This document shows positions 41,275 through 50,465 of a stretch of 64,000 nt of DNA, piece by piece. The number at the start of each line of letters is the position of its first letter. Position 1 is the stretch's first letter. The stretch comes from Streptomyces sp. CHD11. Lineage in GTDB: Bacteria > Actinomycetota > Actinomycetes > Streptomycetales > Streptomycetaceae. The DNA is taken from NCBI RefSeq assembly GCF_018638295.1, contig NZ_JABTTS010000006.1:124001-188000 (forward strand), written 5' to 3'. A model generated the notes under the pieces. The model saw only the letters and a list, made by a program, of their open reading frames with translations. It did no database searches and was not told where the DNA came from. A program made the translations under genes and the position numbers.

Positions 41275-41354
41275 TACGGCTGCGAGCCCACCCCGGAGGG
41301 GCGCACAGGGTCGCTTTCCCCCCAGGTGAGACGAGACTTACACGCCCCTACGCC

Positions 41355-41401
41355 GGTGCCCCCGCCCGGGAAGCCACCAGGGGCTTCCGGACGGGGGCAC
41401 C
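41355..41401 (-). terminator. sucB terminator
   Basis: A stem of about 20 bp with one bulge (41355-41375 with 41382-41401) 38 bases after the sucB stop, before the GntR promoter. Confidence 0.75.
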
Positions 41402-41438
41402 GTACGGCCGGGTCAGCGGCCGGAGATCACCGGTCGGG

Positions 41439-43226
41439 TCACAGGCCGAGCTCGACCTCGAACTCGCCGGCCTCCAGGATCGCCTTGACCGCCGTCAGGT
41501 AACGGGCCGCGTCGGCGCCGTCCACCAGGCGGTGGTCGTAGGAGAGGGTCAGGTAGGTCATGTCGCGGACGCCGATGACCGTGCCCTCCTCCGTCTCGAT
41601 GACGGCCGGACGCTTGACCGTGGCACCGATGCCGAGGATCGCGACCTGGCCCGGGGGCACGATGATCGTGTCGAACAGCGCGCCGCGCGAGCCGGTGTTG
41701 CTGATGGTGAAGGTCGCGCCGGACAGCTCGTCCGGAGTGATCTTGTTGCCGCGGACCTTGCCCGCCAGCTCCGCCGTGGCCTTGGCGATACCGGCGATGT
41801 TGAGGCCACCGGCGTTCTTGATGACCGGGGTCATCAGGCCCTTCTCGGAGTCCACCGCGATACCGATGTTCTCGGTGTCGAAGTAGGAGATGGTGCCCTC
41901 GGCCTCGTTGATCTTGGCGTTGACGACCGGGTGGGCCTTCAGCGCCTGTGCCGCCGCCTTGACGTAGAACGGCATCGGGGAGAGCTTGACGCCCTCGCGC
42001 GCCGCGAACGCGTCCTTGGCCCGGCCGCGCAGCTTCATCAGCCGGGTGACGTCGACCTCGACGACCGAGGACAGCTGGGCCTGCTCGTGCAGGGCCTTGA
42101 CCATGTTGTCGCCGATGACCTTGCGGATCCGCGGCATCTTCACGGTCTGGCCGCGCAGCGGGGAGGCCTCCAGGACGGGGGCCTTCTTCGCGGCGGGCGC
42201 GGCGGCGGCCGGAGCCGGGGCAGCGGCCTTCGCGGCCTCGGCGGCGGCGATGACGTCCTGCTTGCGGATACGGCCGCCGACGCCGGTGCCCTTGACGGTG
42301 GACAGGTCGACGCCGTTCTCGGCGGCGAGCTTGCGCACCAGCGGGGTCACGTAGGCGCCCTCGTCCGTGGCCTGCGCGGCGGCCGGGGCCGGAGCCGCGG
42401 GAGCCTGCGGGGCCGGAGCGGCGGGCGCGGGCGCCGGGGCAGCCGGAGCGGTCTGCTGCGGAGCCGGAGCGGTCTGCTGCGGCTCCGGAGCCGGAGCCGG
42501 CGCCGGAGCAGCGGGAGCCGGGGCGGGGGCAGCCGGGGCCGGCGCGGGCTGCGCGGGGGCCTCGGGAGCGGCCGGGGCGGGAGCGGCGGCCGGCGCGGCA
42601 CCGGCCTCGCCGATGACGGCGAGCTTGGCGCCGACCTCGGCCGTCTCGTCCTCGCCGACCACGATCTCCAGCAGCGTGCCGGAGGTCGGCGCCGGGATCT
42701 CGGTGTCGACCTTGTCCGTCGACACCTCCAGCAGCGGCTCGTCGGCCTCGACGGTGTCGCCGACCGACTTCAGCCAGCGGGTGACGGTGCCTTCGGTGAC
42801 GGACTCGCCGAGCGCGGGCAGGACCACGTCCGTGCCCTCGGCGGAACCGCCGCCGGCGGAGGCCTCGGCGCTGGGCGCCGGAGCCGGGGCGGGCTGCTCG
42901 GTGGACGGCTGGGCCTGCGGCTCCGGGGCGGGAGCCGGCGGGGCGGCCTCCTCGGCGGCCGGGGCCTGCTCCGCCGCGGGGGCGCCGGAGCCGTCGTCGA
43001 TCAGGGCCAGCTCGGCGCCTACCTCGACCGTCTCGTCCTCGGCGACCTTGATGGAGGACAGCACGCCGGAGGCGGGGGCCGGGATCTCGGTGTCGACCTT
43101 GTCGGTCGACACCTCGAGCAGCGGCTCGTCGGCCTCGACGTGCTCGCCCTCGGCCTTCAGCCAGCGGGTGACAGTGCCCTCGGTGACGCTCTCGCCGAGC
43201 GCCGGCAGGGTTACGGAAACCGCCAT
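41439..43226 (-). CDS. sucB: Dihydrolipoamide acyltransferase (E2), actinobacterial SucB type
   Basis: The acyltransferase core of the 2-oxoacid dehydrogenase complexes, 595 residues. Two lipoyl domains at about 1-80 and 135-215, each with the lipoylation motif EVSTDKVDTEIPAP (Lys modified by LipB/LipA), separated by long Ala/Pro linkers. The peripheral-subunit-binding domain is near 295-330 (YVTPLVRKLAAENGVDLS), and the catalytic domain ends with the DHRLVDGADAARYL motif. In actinobacteria this E2 serves both pyruvate and 2-oxoglutarate dehydrogenase. AAGGAG is eleven bases before the ATG. lpdA lies 60 bases upstream on the same strand, likely co-transcribed. Confidence 0.95.
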   Translation of the reverse strand: MAVSVTLPALGESVTEGTVTRWLKAEGEHVEADEPLLEVSTDKVDTEIPAPASGVLSSIKVAEDETVEVGAELALIDDGSGAPAAEQAPAAEEAAPPAPAPEPQAQPSTEQPAPAPAPSAEASAGGGSAEGTDVVLPALGESVTEGTVTRWLKSVGDTVEADEPLLEVSTDKVDTEIPAPTSGTLLEIVVGEDETAEVGAKLAVIGEAGAAPAAAPAPAAPEAPAQPAPAPAAPAPAPAAPAPAPAPEPQQTAPAPQQTAPAAPAPAPAAPAPQAPAAPAPAAAQATDEGAYVTPLVRKLAAENGVDLSTVKGTGVGGRIRKQDVIAAAEAAKAAAPAPAAAAPAAKKAPVLEASPLRGQTVKMPRIRKVIGDNMVKALHEQAQLSSVVEVDVTRLMKLRGRAKDAFAAREGVKLSPMPFYVKAAAQALKAHPVVNAKINEAEGTISYFDTENIGIAVDSEKGLMTPVIKNAGGLNIAGIAKATAELAGKVRGNKITPDELSGATFTISNTGSRGALFDTIIVPPGQVAILGIGATVKRPAVIETEEGTVIGVRDMTYLTLSYDHRLVDGADAARYLTAVKAILEAGEFEVELGL

Positions 43227-43286
43227 GGTTTCGGTTGCTCCTTAGAAGTGCGGAAGTCTGGTCGTCGCGCCCGGTGACCGAGGGCG

Positions 43287-44675
43287 TCAGTCGTGGGAGT
43301 GGAGCGGCTTTCCGGCCAGGGCCAGGTGGGCCTCGCCCATCGCCTCGTTCTGCGTCGGGTGCGCGTGGATGAGCTGCGCGACCTCGGCGGGCAGCGCCTC
43401 CCAGTTGTAGATCAGCTGGGCTTCACCGACCTGCTCGCCCATGCGGTCGCCGACCATGTGGACGCCGACCACCGCACCGTCCTTGACCTGGACGAGCTTG
43501 ATCTCGCCCGCGGTCTTGAGGATCTTGCTCTTTCCGTTGCCCGCCAGGTTGTACTTCAGAGCGACGACCTTGTCCGCGCCGTAGATCTCCTTGGCCTTGG
43601 CCTCGGTGATGCCGACGGAGGCGACCTCCGGGTGGCAGTACGTCACGCGAGGGACACCGTCGTAGTCGACCGGCACGGTCTTCAGACCGGCCAGGCGCTC
43701 GGCCACCAGGATGCCCTCGGCGAAGCCGACGTGCGCGAGCTGGAGGGTCGGGACGAGGTCACCGACGGCGGAGACCGTCGGAACGTTGGTGCGCATGTAT
43801 TCGTCGACCAGGACGTAGCCGCGGTCCATGGCGACCCCGGCCTCCTCGTACCCCAGGCCCTGCGAGACCGGGCCGCGGCCGATGGCGACGAGGAGCACCT
43901 CGGCCTCGAACTCCTTGCCGTCGGCGAGGGTGACCTTCACACCGTCCTGGGTGTACTCGGCCTTCTGGAAGAAGGTGCCCAGGTTGAACTTGATGCCCCG
44001 CTTGCGGAACGCGCGCTCCAGCAGCTTCGAGCTGTTCTCGTCCTCGACCGGGACGAGGTGCTTGAGACCCTCGACGATCGTGACGTCGGTGCCGAAGGAC
44101 TTCCACGCGGAGGCGAACTCGACGCCGATGACGCCGCCGCCCAGGACGATCGCGGACTTCGGCACGCGGTCCAGGACCAGGGCGTGGTCGGAGGAGATGA
44201 TGCGGTTGCCGTCGATCTCCAGGCCCGGCAGCGACTTCGGCACGGAGCCGGTCGCCAGCAGGACGTGGCGGCCCTCCACGCGCCGGCCGTTCACGTCGAC
44301 GGAGGTGGGGGAGGACAGCCGGCCCTCACCCTCGATGTAGGTCACCTTGCGGGAGGCGACCAGGCCCTGCAGGCCCTTGTACAGGCCGGCGATCACGTCG
44401 TCCTTGTACTTGTGCACCCCCGCCATGTCGACGCCCTCGAAGGACGTCTTGATGCCGAACTGCTCGCTCTCGCGGGCCTGGTCGGCGATCTCGCCCGCGT
44501 GCAGCAGGGCTTTGGTGGGGATACAGCCGTTGTGCAGGCAGGTGCCGCCGAGCTTGTTCTTCTCGATCAGGGCGACGTCCAGGCCCAGCTGTGCCCCGCG
44601 CAGCGCCGCGGCGTAACCGCCGCTGCCACCGCCGAGGATCACTAGGTCGAAAACGGTGCTGGCGTCGTTCGCCAC
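43287..44675 (-). CDS. lpdA: Dihydrolipoyl dehydrogenase (E3)
   Basis: FAD-dependent reoxidation of dihydrolipoyl groups with NAD+. 462 residues. N-terminal FAD fold VILGGGSGGYAAALRGAQ, redox-active disulfide GGTCLHNGCIPTK near 43-55, NAD fold SAIVLGGGVIGVEFAS, and the C-terminal interface motif IHAHPTQNEAMGEA with the catalytic His-Glu pair. The GTG at 44675 has GGAGG seven bases upstream; the longer frame to 44747 has no support. First gene of the lpdA-sucB unit. Confidence 0.97.
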   Translation of the reverse strand: MANDASTVFDLVILGGGSGGYAAALRGAQLGLDVALIEKNKLGGTCLHNGCIPTKALLHAGEIADQARESEQFGIKTSFEGVDMAGVHKYKDDVIAGLYKGLQGLVASRKVTYIEGEGRLSSPTSVDVNGRRVEGRHVLLATGSVPKSLPGLEIDGNRIISSDHALVLDRVPKSAIVLGGGVIGVEFASAWKSFGTDVTIVEGLKHLVPVEDENSSKLLERAFRKRGIKFNLGTFFQKAEYTQDGVKVTLADGKEFEAEVLLVAIGRGPVSQGLGYEEAGVAMDRGYVLVDEYMRTNVPTVSAVGDLVPTLQLAHVGFAEGILVAERLAGLKTVPVDYDGVPRVTYCHPEVASVGITEAKAKEIYGADKVVALKYNLAGNGKSKILKTAGEIKLVQVKDGAVVGVHMVGDRMGEQVGEAQLIYNWEALPAEVAQLIHAHPTQNEAMGEAHLALAGKPLHSHD

Positions 44676-44972
44676 GTCACGTCCTCCATGCATGTGCGCC
44701 ACGCCGGTCTCCAGTGACCGGTCGGCGGCTGGTGTCCGGCCGCTCATTGTTCTCGGCCCTTAAGGTGGGGCCCTGTCCTGCCGAGCCCTATCCTCGCACT
44801 TGTCACGCCTGAACGAGACGCCGGGCCGTTGTGTGACACGTCCCACGTCCGCCCGCCGGGGCGCGGGCGGCGCCCGGTGCACGGCTCCGCCGCGCGGACG
44901 CGCTCCCTCATCTGCCGCCGCGCGTCCCCGTGCGGGACCACGCGACGGACCGGCGGACCCGCCCGCGGCCCG

Positions 44973-45025
44973 CGTCCGGTACCGGGGCCCCGCACTGCCC
45001 GCGTGCGAGGCCCCGGTACCGGACG
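44973..45025 (-). terminator. pepA terminator
   Basis: A perfect 17-bp stem (44973-44989 with 45009-45025) and a 19-base loop, immediately after the pepA stop. The rest of the 44676-45030 gap upstream of lpdA is GC-rich with no gene; it must hold the lpdA promoter. Confidence 0.85.
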
Positions 45026-45030
45026 AGGAG

Positions 45031-46575
45031 TCAGACCAGGTCGCCGGAGGCGGCCCGCTCCGCCAGCCGCACCAGCGTGCGCACCGCGGAGCCCGTACCG
45101 CCCTTGGGCGTGTACCCGAACGGGCCGCTCTCGTTGAAGGCCGGGCCGGCGATGTCGATGTGGGCCCAGGTGATGCCCTCGCCGACGAACTCCCGAAGGA
45201 ACAGACCGGCGACCAGGCCGCCGCCCATCCGCTCACCCATGTTGGCGATGTCGGCGGTGGCCGAGTCCATGCCCTTGCGCAGGTGCTCCGGCAGCGGCAT
45301 CGGCCAGGCCGGCTCGCCGGCCTCCCCGGCCGCCTCGACCACGGCGGAGCGGAAACCGTCGTCGTTCGCCATGATCCCGAAGGTGCGGTTGCCCAGCGCC
45401 AGGACCATGGCGCCGGTCAGGGTCGCGACGTCCACGATGGCGTCCGGCTTCTCCTGGGAGGCGGCCCACAGCGCGTCGGCGAGGACGAGCCGGCCCTCGG
45501 CGTCGGTGTTGAGCACCTCCACGGTCTTGCCGCTGAACATGCGCAGCACGTCGCCCGGGCGGGTCGCCGAGCCGGACGGCATGTTCTCGGCCAGCGCCAG
45601 CCAGCCGGTGACGTTGACCTCCAGGCCCAGACGGGCGGCGGCGACGACCGCGGCGAACACCGCGGCGGCGCCGCTCATGTCGCACTTCATCGTCTCGTTG
45701 TGGCCGGCCGGCTTCAGCGAGATGCCGCCCGAGTCGTACGTGATGCCCTTGCCGACCAGGGCGAGGTGCTTCTTCGCCCTGGACGAGGTGTACGACAGCT
45801 TCACCAGGCGCGGACCGGCCGCCGAGCCGGCGCCGACGCCGAGGATGCCGCCGTAGCCGCCCTTGGCCAGGGCCTTCTCGTCGAGCACCTGCACCTTGAT
45901 GCCGTGCTCCTTGGCCGCCGTCTGGGCGACGGCCGCGAACGCCTCGGGGTCGAGGTCGTTGGGCGGGGTGTTGATCAGGTCACGAGCGCGGTTGAGCTCC
46001 TCGGCGACGGCCGTGGCACGCTCGACGGCGGCCTTGAACGCCTTGTCGCGGGGCTTGCCGCCGAGCAGTACGGCCTCGGCGAGCGGCGCCTTGCCGCTCT
46101 TCGCGTCCTTGCCGCCGTTCTTGGCGGTGTCCTTGTAGGCGTCGAAGGAGTACGCGCCCAGCAGCACGCCCTCGGCGGCCGCGCCGGCGTCGTCGGCGTC
46201 CGTCAGGGGCAGGGCGAACGCGGCCTTCTTGGAACCGGCGAGGGCGCGGGCGGCCACACCGGCCGCCTTGCGCAGCGCCTCGGTGCCGTAGCCGGATCCC
46301 TTCTCCGGCTGGGCGCCGAGGCCCACCGCCACCACGAGCGGTGCCTTGAAACCGGCCGGCGCGGGGAGCTTCGTCACCTCGCCCTCGGCGCCGGACGCGC
46401 CGAGGGTCTCCAGGACGCCGGCGAGCCTGCCGTCGTACGCCTGGTCCACGGACTCGGCGCCCGGTGCGACGACGGGACCCTGGGACTTCGCGGCAGAGCC
46501 CTTGGCGACACCGATGACGATCGCGTCGGCCCGCAGGCCGGGGACCGCGGCGGTGCTGAGAGTGAGAGCAGTCAC
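45031..46575 (-). CDS. pepA: Leucyl aminopeptidase (M17)
   Basis: Cytoplasmic di-metal aminopeptidase that removes N-terminal residues from peptides, 514 residues as is usual for the family. The catalytic domain carries LVGKGITYDSGGISLKP (metal-binding Lys and Asp) and the M17 signature NTDAEGRLVLADAL (Asp and Glu ligands, catalytic Arg). The GTG start at 46575 is followed by MTALTLSTA-like residues, the usual N-terminal domain of the family. A minus-strand remnant frame ends across its start codon (GTGA). Confidence 0.95.
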   Translation of the reverse strand: MTALTLSTAAVPGLRADAIVIGVAKGSAAKSQGPVVAPGAESVDQAYDGRLAGVLETLGASGAEGEVTKLPAPAGFKAPLVVAVGLGAQPEKGSGYGTEALRKAAGVAARALAGSKKAAFALPLTDADDAGAAAEGVLLGAYSFDAYKDTAKNGGKDAKSGKAPLAEAVLLGGKPRDKAFKAAVERATAVAEELNRARDLINTPPNDLDPEAFAAVAQTAAKEHGIKVQVLDEKALAKGGYGGILGVGAGSAAGPRLVKLSYTSSRAKKHLALVGKGITYDSGGISLKPAGHNETMKCDMSGAAAVFAAVVAAARLGLEVNVTGWLALAENMPSGSATRPGDVLRMFSGKTVEVLNTDAEGRLVLADALWAASQEKPDAIVDVATLTGAMVLALGNRTFGIMANDDGFRSAVVEAAGEAGEPAWPMPLPEHLRKGMDSATADIANMGERMGGGLVAGLFLREFVGEGITWAHIDIAGPAFNESGPFGYTPKGGTGSAVRTLVRLAERAASGDLV

Positions 46576-46917
46576 GGTGGTGAAATCTCGCTTCCGATGT
46601 GAAGTTGCGGTGGCCGAAAGGTGTGGGTCGACCGGGCCCGGCAGCCGACCCTAGTTGCGCTGTGCGGGTGCGGTCCCGTCGGGGCCTTTCCCGGTGCGGC
46701 GGACACTCGGGACGAGCCTACGCGCGTATGCGCGTTCACTCGTTCACGCGGGTGTTCACCTTTCGGTGACGTCGCGGCCGTCTCCGGGCCCCGCCACCGG
46801 AACCACCGGACGGTGACGATCATCCCTGGTAGTGCACGGTGGTCCCGCGTCGTGCCGCATGGTCCCGCGCCGTCCCGTGCGCCCGCCCCGCCGCCCGCCC
46901 GCCCCAGGAGACCGCCG

Positions 46918-47157
46918 GTGAGACGCCCGTTCCCGCTCGTCCCGCTGCTCGTCCTGCTGTCGGCGGCCTGCGCCACCGCGCCCGGACCCGGCCAGGAGCC
47001 CTCGTCCGGGGACCGCTGGCGGCCCCGGCCGGGGACGCGCGGGGTGACCCGCAGCCCGGTCACGCCCTTGCCGACGGTGCGTCCGGCCAGGACGAGACAC
47101 CCCCACCGGTGGAGGAACGTCGCGACGACCAGCAGCCCGAAGGCGTGTTCGGCGTAG
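46918..47157 (+). pseudogene. Truncated lipoprotein gene
   Basis: A frame with an excellent start: AGGAG before GTG 46918, a signal peptide (RRPFPLVPLLVLLS) and lipobox SAAC, then about 20 plausible mature residues (ATAPGPGQEPSSGDRWRP). From near 47040 onward the frame becomes Arg/Thr/Pro-rich and is simply the complement of the RDD-like remnant on the other strand. It therefore looks like the 5' part of a lipoprotein gene whose 3' part has been lost. Confidence 0.5.
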
Positions 47158-47246
47158 AGCGGGGTGAGCGCCGTGAGCGCCGCGGCCGGCGTCACCACCA
47201 GAGCGCAGCCGATGACCCAGGCCATGGCCGAACGCGGTCCCGGCAT
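47040..47246 (-). pseudogene. Truncated RDD-family gene
   Basis: From ATG 47246 the minus-strand frame encodes MPGPRSAMAWVIGCALVV, a second hydrophobic segment (HAFGLLVVATFLHRW) and AGRTVGKGVTGLRV, the RDD-family GRTxGKxxxGLRVV motif. After about 47040 it runs antisense to the lipoprotein remnant, and it stays open to 46572 at the pepA start without family character. It appears to be the 5' part of an RDD membrane-protein gene, cut at the same junction as the lipoprotein gene. Confidence 0.45.
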
Positions 47247-47470
47247 CAACGTCCCCCGTTGCCGCAGCGGTTCGGCCGACCACGGCAGCGGGCAGGACCC
47301 GCGCGGCCACCGGGAGCCCCCGCGACCACACACACGTACGAGACAAGTCGGACGTCACCCGAATGCCGAGTGGGAAAGCGCGCCACGGTGCCCGGCTTCG
47401 GACCCAGCCGGTCGTCGCCCCGCCATGCTGATCCGGGGACTCTCCCCGAGCCCGTAGGAGGACGTGGACA

Positions 47471-49198
47471 GTGGTGGACAAGAGCACGGTGGACTCACTC
47501 GATCAGGAGTCCTACGAGGACGAGCTGCCGGTACGGCGCAAGAGTCCCGGCAACGTCGTGATCAAGTGGCTGACGACCACCGACCACAAGACGATCGGCA
47601 CGCTCTATCTCTGTACCTCGTTCGCGTTCTTCGTGTTCGGCGGGATCCTGGCGCTGGTGATGCGTGCCGAGCTGGCCCGGCCGGGTCTGCAGATCGTGTC
47701 GAACGAGCAGTTCAACCAGGCGTTCACGATGCACGGCACGATCATGCTGCTGATGTTCGCCACGCCGCTGTTCATCGGCTTCGCGAACTGGATCATGCCG
47801 CTGCAGATCGGCGCGCCCGACGTGGCGTTCCCGCGGCTGAACATGTTCTCCTACTGGTTGTTCCTGTTCGGCTCGCTGATCGCGGTCGGTGGCTTCCTCA
47901 CCCCGGACGGGGCGGCGAGCTTCGGCTGGTTCGCCTACACCCCGCTGTCGGACGCGACCCGCACGCCGGGCCTCGGCGGTGACCTGTGGGTGATGGGTCT
48001 GGCCTTCTCCGGCTTCGGCACGATCCTCGGCTCGGTCAACTTCATCACCACGATCATCTGCATGCGCGCGCCCGGCATGACGATGTTCCGCATGCCGATC
48101 TTCACCTGGAACGTGCTGCTGACCGGTGTGCTGGTCCTGCTCGCCTTCCCGGTGCTGGCCGCCGCCCTGCTCGCGCTGGCCGCGGACCGCAAGTTCGGGG
48201 CACACATCTACGACGCGGCCAACGGCGGGCCACTGCTGTGGCAGCACATGTTCTGGTTCTTCGGCCATCCGGAGGTGTACATCATCGCGCTGCCGTTCTT
48301 CGGCATCGTCTCCGAGATCATCCCGGTCTTCTCCCGCAAGCCGATCTTCGGCTACATGGGACTGATCGCCGCCACGATCGCGATCGCCGGTCTGTCGGCG
48401 ACGGTGTGGGCGCACCACATGTACGCCACCGGCGGTGCGCTGCTGCCGTTCTTCTCCTTCATGACCTTCCTGATCGCGGTGCCGACCGGGGTGAAGTTCT
48501 TCAACTGGATCGGCACCATGTGGAAGGGCAGCCTCTCCTTCGAGACACCGATGCTCTGGGCCACCGGCTTCCTGGTCACCTTCCTCTTCGGCGGTCTGAC
48601 CGGTGTGGTCCTGGCGTCGCCGCCGCTGGACTTCCACGTCACGGACTCGTATTTCGTGGTGGCGCACTTCCACTACGTGGTCTTCGGCACCGTCGTCTTC
48701 GCGATGTTCGCCGGCTTCCACTTCTGGTGGCCGAAGTTCACCGGCAAGCTGCTCGACGAACGCCTCGGCAAGATCACCTTCTGGACGCTGTTCCTCGGCT
48801 TCCACGGCACCTTCCTCGTCCAGCACTGGCTGGGCGCCGAGGGCATGCCCCGCCGGTACCCGGACTACCTCGCCGCGGACGGCTTCACCGCGCTGAACAC
48901 GGTCGCCTCGATCGCCTCGTTCCTGCTCGGTCTGTCGCTCCTGCCGTTCTTCTACAACATCTGGAAGACGGCCAGGTACGGCAAGCCGGTCGGCGTCGAC
49001 GACCCCTGGGGCTACGGCCGTTCGCTGGAGTGGGCGACCTCGTGCCCGCCTCCGCGGCACAACTTCCTCACCCTGCCGAAGATCCGCAGTGAATCCCCGG
49101 CGTTCGACCTGCACCACCCGGACGTCGCCGCGATCGACGACCGCGAGAACCGTCCCGAGACCTCCGAGACCATCGCTCCCGGTGACAAGCAGCGCTGA
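47471..49198 (+). CDS. ctaD: Cytochrome c oxidase subunit I (orphan copy)
   Basis: The haem-copper catalytic subunit of aa3-type oxidase, 575 residues with 12 predicted membrane helices. Low-spin haem His in [10 protein letters not shown], CuB/Tyr crosslink region [10 protein letters not shown], CuB pair [10 protein letters not shown], and the haem a/a3 His pair in [11 protein letters not shown]. Proton-channel residues and the C-terminal PPxHNFxxLP tail are present. AGGAGG is nine bases before GTG 47471. No subunit II, III or cytochrome c genes are adjacent, so this may be a second, stand-alone subunit I as found elsewhere in Streptomyces. It is followed at 28 bases by a small coupled gene. 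Confidence 0.95.
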   Translation: MVDKSTVDSLDQESYEDELPVRRKSPGNVVIKWLTTTDHKTIGTLYLCTSFAFFVFGGILALVMRAELARPGLQIVSNEQFNQAFTMHGTIMLLMFATPLFIGFANWIMPLQIGAPDVAFPRLNMFSYWLFLFGSLIAVGGFLTPDGAASFGWFAYTPLSDATRTPGLGGDLWVMGLAFSGFGTILGSVNFITTIICMRAPGMTMFRMPIFTWNVLLTGVLVLLAFPVLAAALLALAADRKFGAHIYDAANGGPLLWQHMFWFFGHPEVYIIALPFFGIVSEIIPVFSRKPIFGYMGLIAATIAIAGLSATVWAHHMYATGGALLPFFSFMTFLIAVPTGVKFFNWIGTMWKGSLSFETPMLWATGFLVTFLFGGLTGVVLASPPLDFHVTDSYFVVAHFHYVVFGTVVFAMFAGFHFWWPKFTGKLLDERLGKITFWTLFLGFHGTFLVQHWLGAEGMPRRYPDYLAADGFTALNTVASIASFLLGLSLLPFFYNIWKTARYGKPVGVDDPWGYGRSLEWATSCPPPRHNFLTLPKIRSESPAFDLHHPDVAAIDDRENRPETSETIAPGDKQR

Positions 49199-49226
49199 GA
49201 GCACGCCCCGGAACCGGGAGGAGCGC

Positions 49227-49568
49227 ATGAACCCCCATGAGGACAGCGCCGTCGGTCTCAACCGGCTCGAGGGCCATCTCCTGTGGGCCGCCGAGGTCGA
49301 GGAGGCCCGGCGGCGGGCCGACCTGTTCACCAGGGAACTGCCGTGGCTGACGACCGCGCAGCGCGAGGAGGTGGAGCGCGTGTACCGGGCCGACCGGATC
49401 GCCGCCTCCCGGGCCGCACTGGTACGGATCCGCGACCGGGCGGCCGAACTGCGGGCCGAGTACGAGGCCCGCTACCGGCAACTGCGGGCGCGCTGTGTCG
49501 CCCTGGCGGTCGTGGCGCTGACGAGCGGCGTGGGCACGGCGGTCACCGTCCTCCTCAGCCGGCCGTGA
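49227..49568 (+). CDS. Small coiled-coil membrane protein downstream of ctaD
   Basis: A 113-residue protein. A long charged helix (LLWAAEVEEARRRADLFTRE; VYRADRIAASRAALVRIRDR; ELRAEYEARYRQLRARC) with coiled-coil periodicity precedes one C-terminal transmembrane segment (VALAVVALTSGVGTAVTVLL). GGAGG sits four to six bases before the ATG. The 28-base gap after ctaD suggests an operon and possibly an accessory role with the oxidase; the family is unknown to me. Confidence 0.72.
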   Translation: MNPHEDSAVGLNRLEGHLLWAAEVEEARRRADLFTRELPWLTTAQREEVERVYRADRIAASRAALVRIRDRAAELRAEYEARYRQLRARCVALAVVALTSGVGTAVTVLLSRP

Positions 49569-49589
49569 CCGTCCGGTTCCGGTGGGGCC

Positions 49590-50396
49590 TCAGCCCAGCA
49601 CGGACACGACGAGCGCGGTCGTCGCCGCCGTCTCCGCGAGCCCGCCGAACACATCGCCGGTGACCCCGCCGAAACGGCGGACACAGTGGCGCAGCAGCAG
49701 TTCGGCGACGGCGACGGCCGCCACCACCGCGAGCACGGCACGCAGGACGTCGTACGCCCCCAGGAACGCCCCTCCGGCCGCGGCGAGGGCGGCGACCGTG
49801 AGCGCGGCGCCCACCGCACCCGGTACCGGCACCACCCCCGCGACCGCCGCGCCCAGCCCCTCCGGCCTGGCGGGCGGCACACCCCGGCGGGCGGCCAGGG
49901 TGAGCGCGAGCCGCGCGGCGACCGCCGACAGGACGGCGGCGAGCGCGCCCCGCGCCCAGCCCTGGCCGTAGGCCTGCGCCAGCGCGGCCACCTGCGCCAG
50001 CAGCACGAGGACCAGGGTGAGCACTCCGAACGGGCCGATGTCGGACTGCTTCATGATCCGCAACGCGTCCCCGGCGGGCCGGGCACTGCCGAGCCCGTCC
50101 GCGGTGTCGGCCAGCCCGTCGAGATGCAGACCCCGGGTGAGGGCGGCCGGTACGGCGACGCTCGCGACCGCGGCGAGCAGGGCGCCCGCGCCGAGGAGCA
50201 GCAGGAGGAGACCGGCCCCGGCGGCCAGGGCGCCGGCCACCAGGCCCACCGCCGGGGCGCACAGCATCCCGGCGCGCGCGGCCGGCCGGTCCCAGCGGGT
50301 GACCGTGACCGGAAGCGCGGTCAGCGTGCCGAAGGCGAAGCGGAGGCCGTCGGAGGCGGAGGCGGAGGCGGGGGTCTCGGGGGAGGGTGCGGGCAC
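49590..50396 (-). CDS. cobS: Adenosylcobinamide-GDP ribazoletransferase
   Basis: The membrane enzyme that joins alpha-ribazole to adenosylcobinamide-GDP, the last step of cobalamin nucleotide-loop assembly. 268 residues with at least six hydrophobic helices. The family's active-site motif RGLHLDGLADTADGLG lies near 88-103, and MKQSDIGPFGVL near 114. The C-terminal FGGVTGDVFGGLAE motif is also diagnostic. GTG start at 50396. Convergent with the small protein gene after ctaD. cobT and the cobU fusion are on the same strand but separated by plus-strand genes. Confidence 0.94.
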   Translation of the reverse strand: MPAPSPETPASASASDGLRFAFGTLTALPVTVTRWDRPAARAGMLCAPAVGLVAGALAAGAGLLLLLLGAGALLAAVASVAVPAALTRGLHLDGLADTADGLGSARPAGDALRIMKQSDIGPFGVLTLVLVLLAQVAALAQAYGQGWARGALAAVLSAVAARLALTLAARRGVPPARPEGLGAAVAGVVPVPGAVGAALTVAALAAAGGAFLGAYDVLRAVLAVVAAVAVAELLLRHCVRRFGGVTGDVFGGLAETAATTALVVSVLG

Positions 50397-50465
50397 CGGC
50401 GCAGATTACCCGCCCCACGCCCTGCTGGGCCGGGCACCCTCGACGGCTGTGGATAAAGTGCCCAT

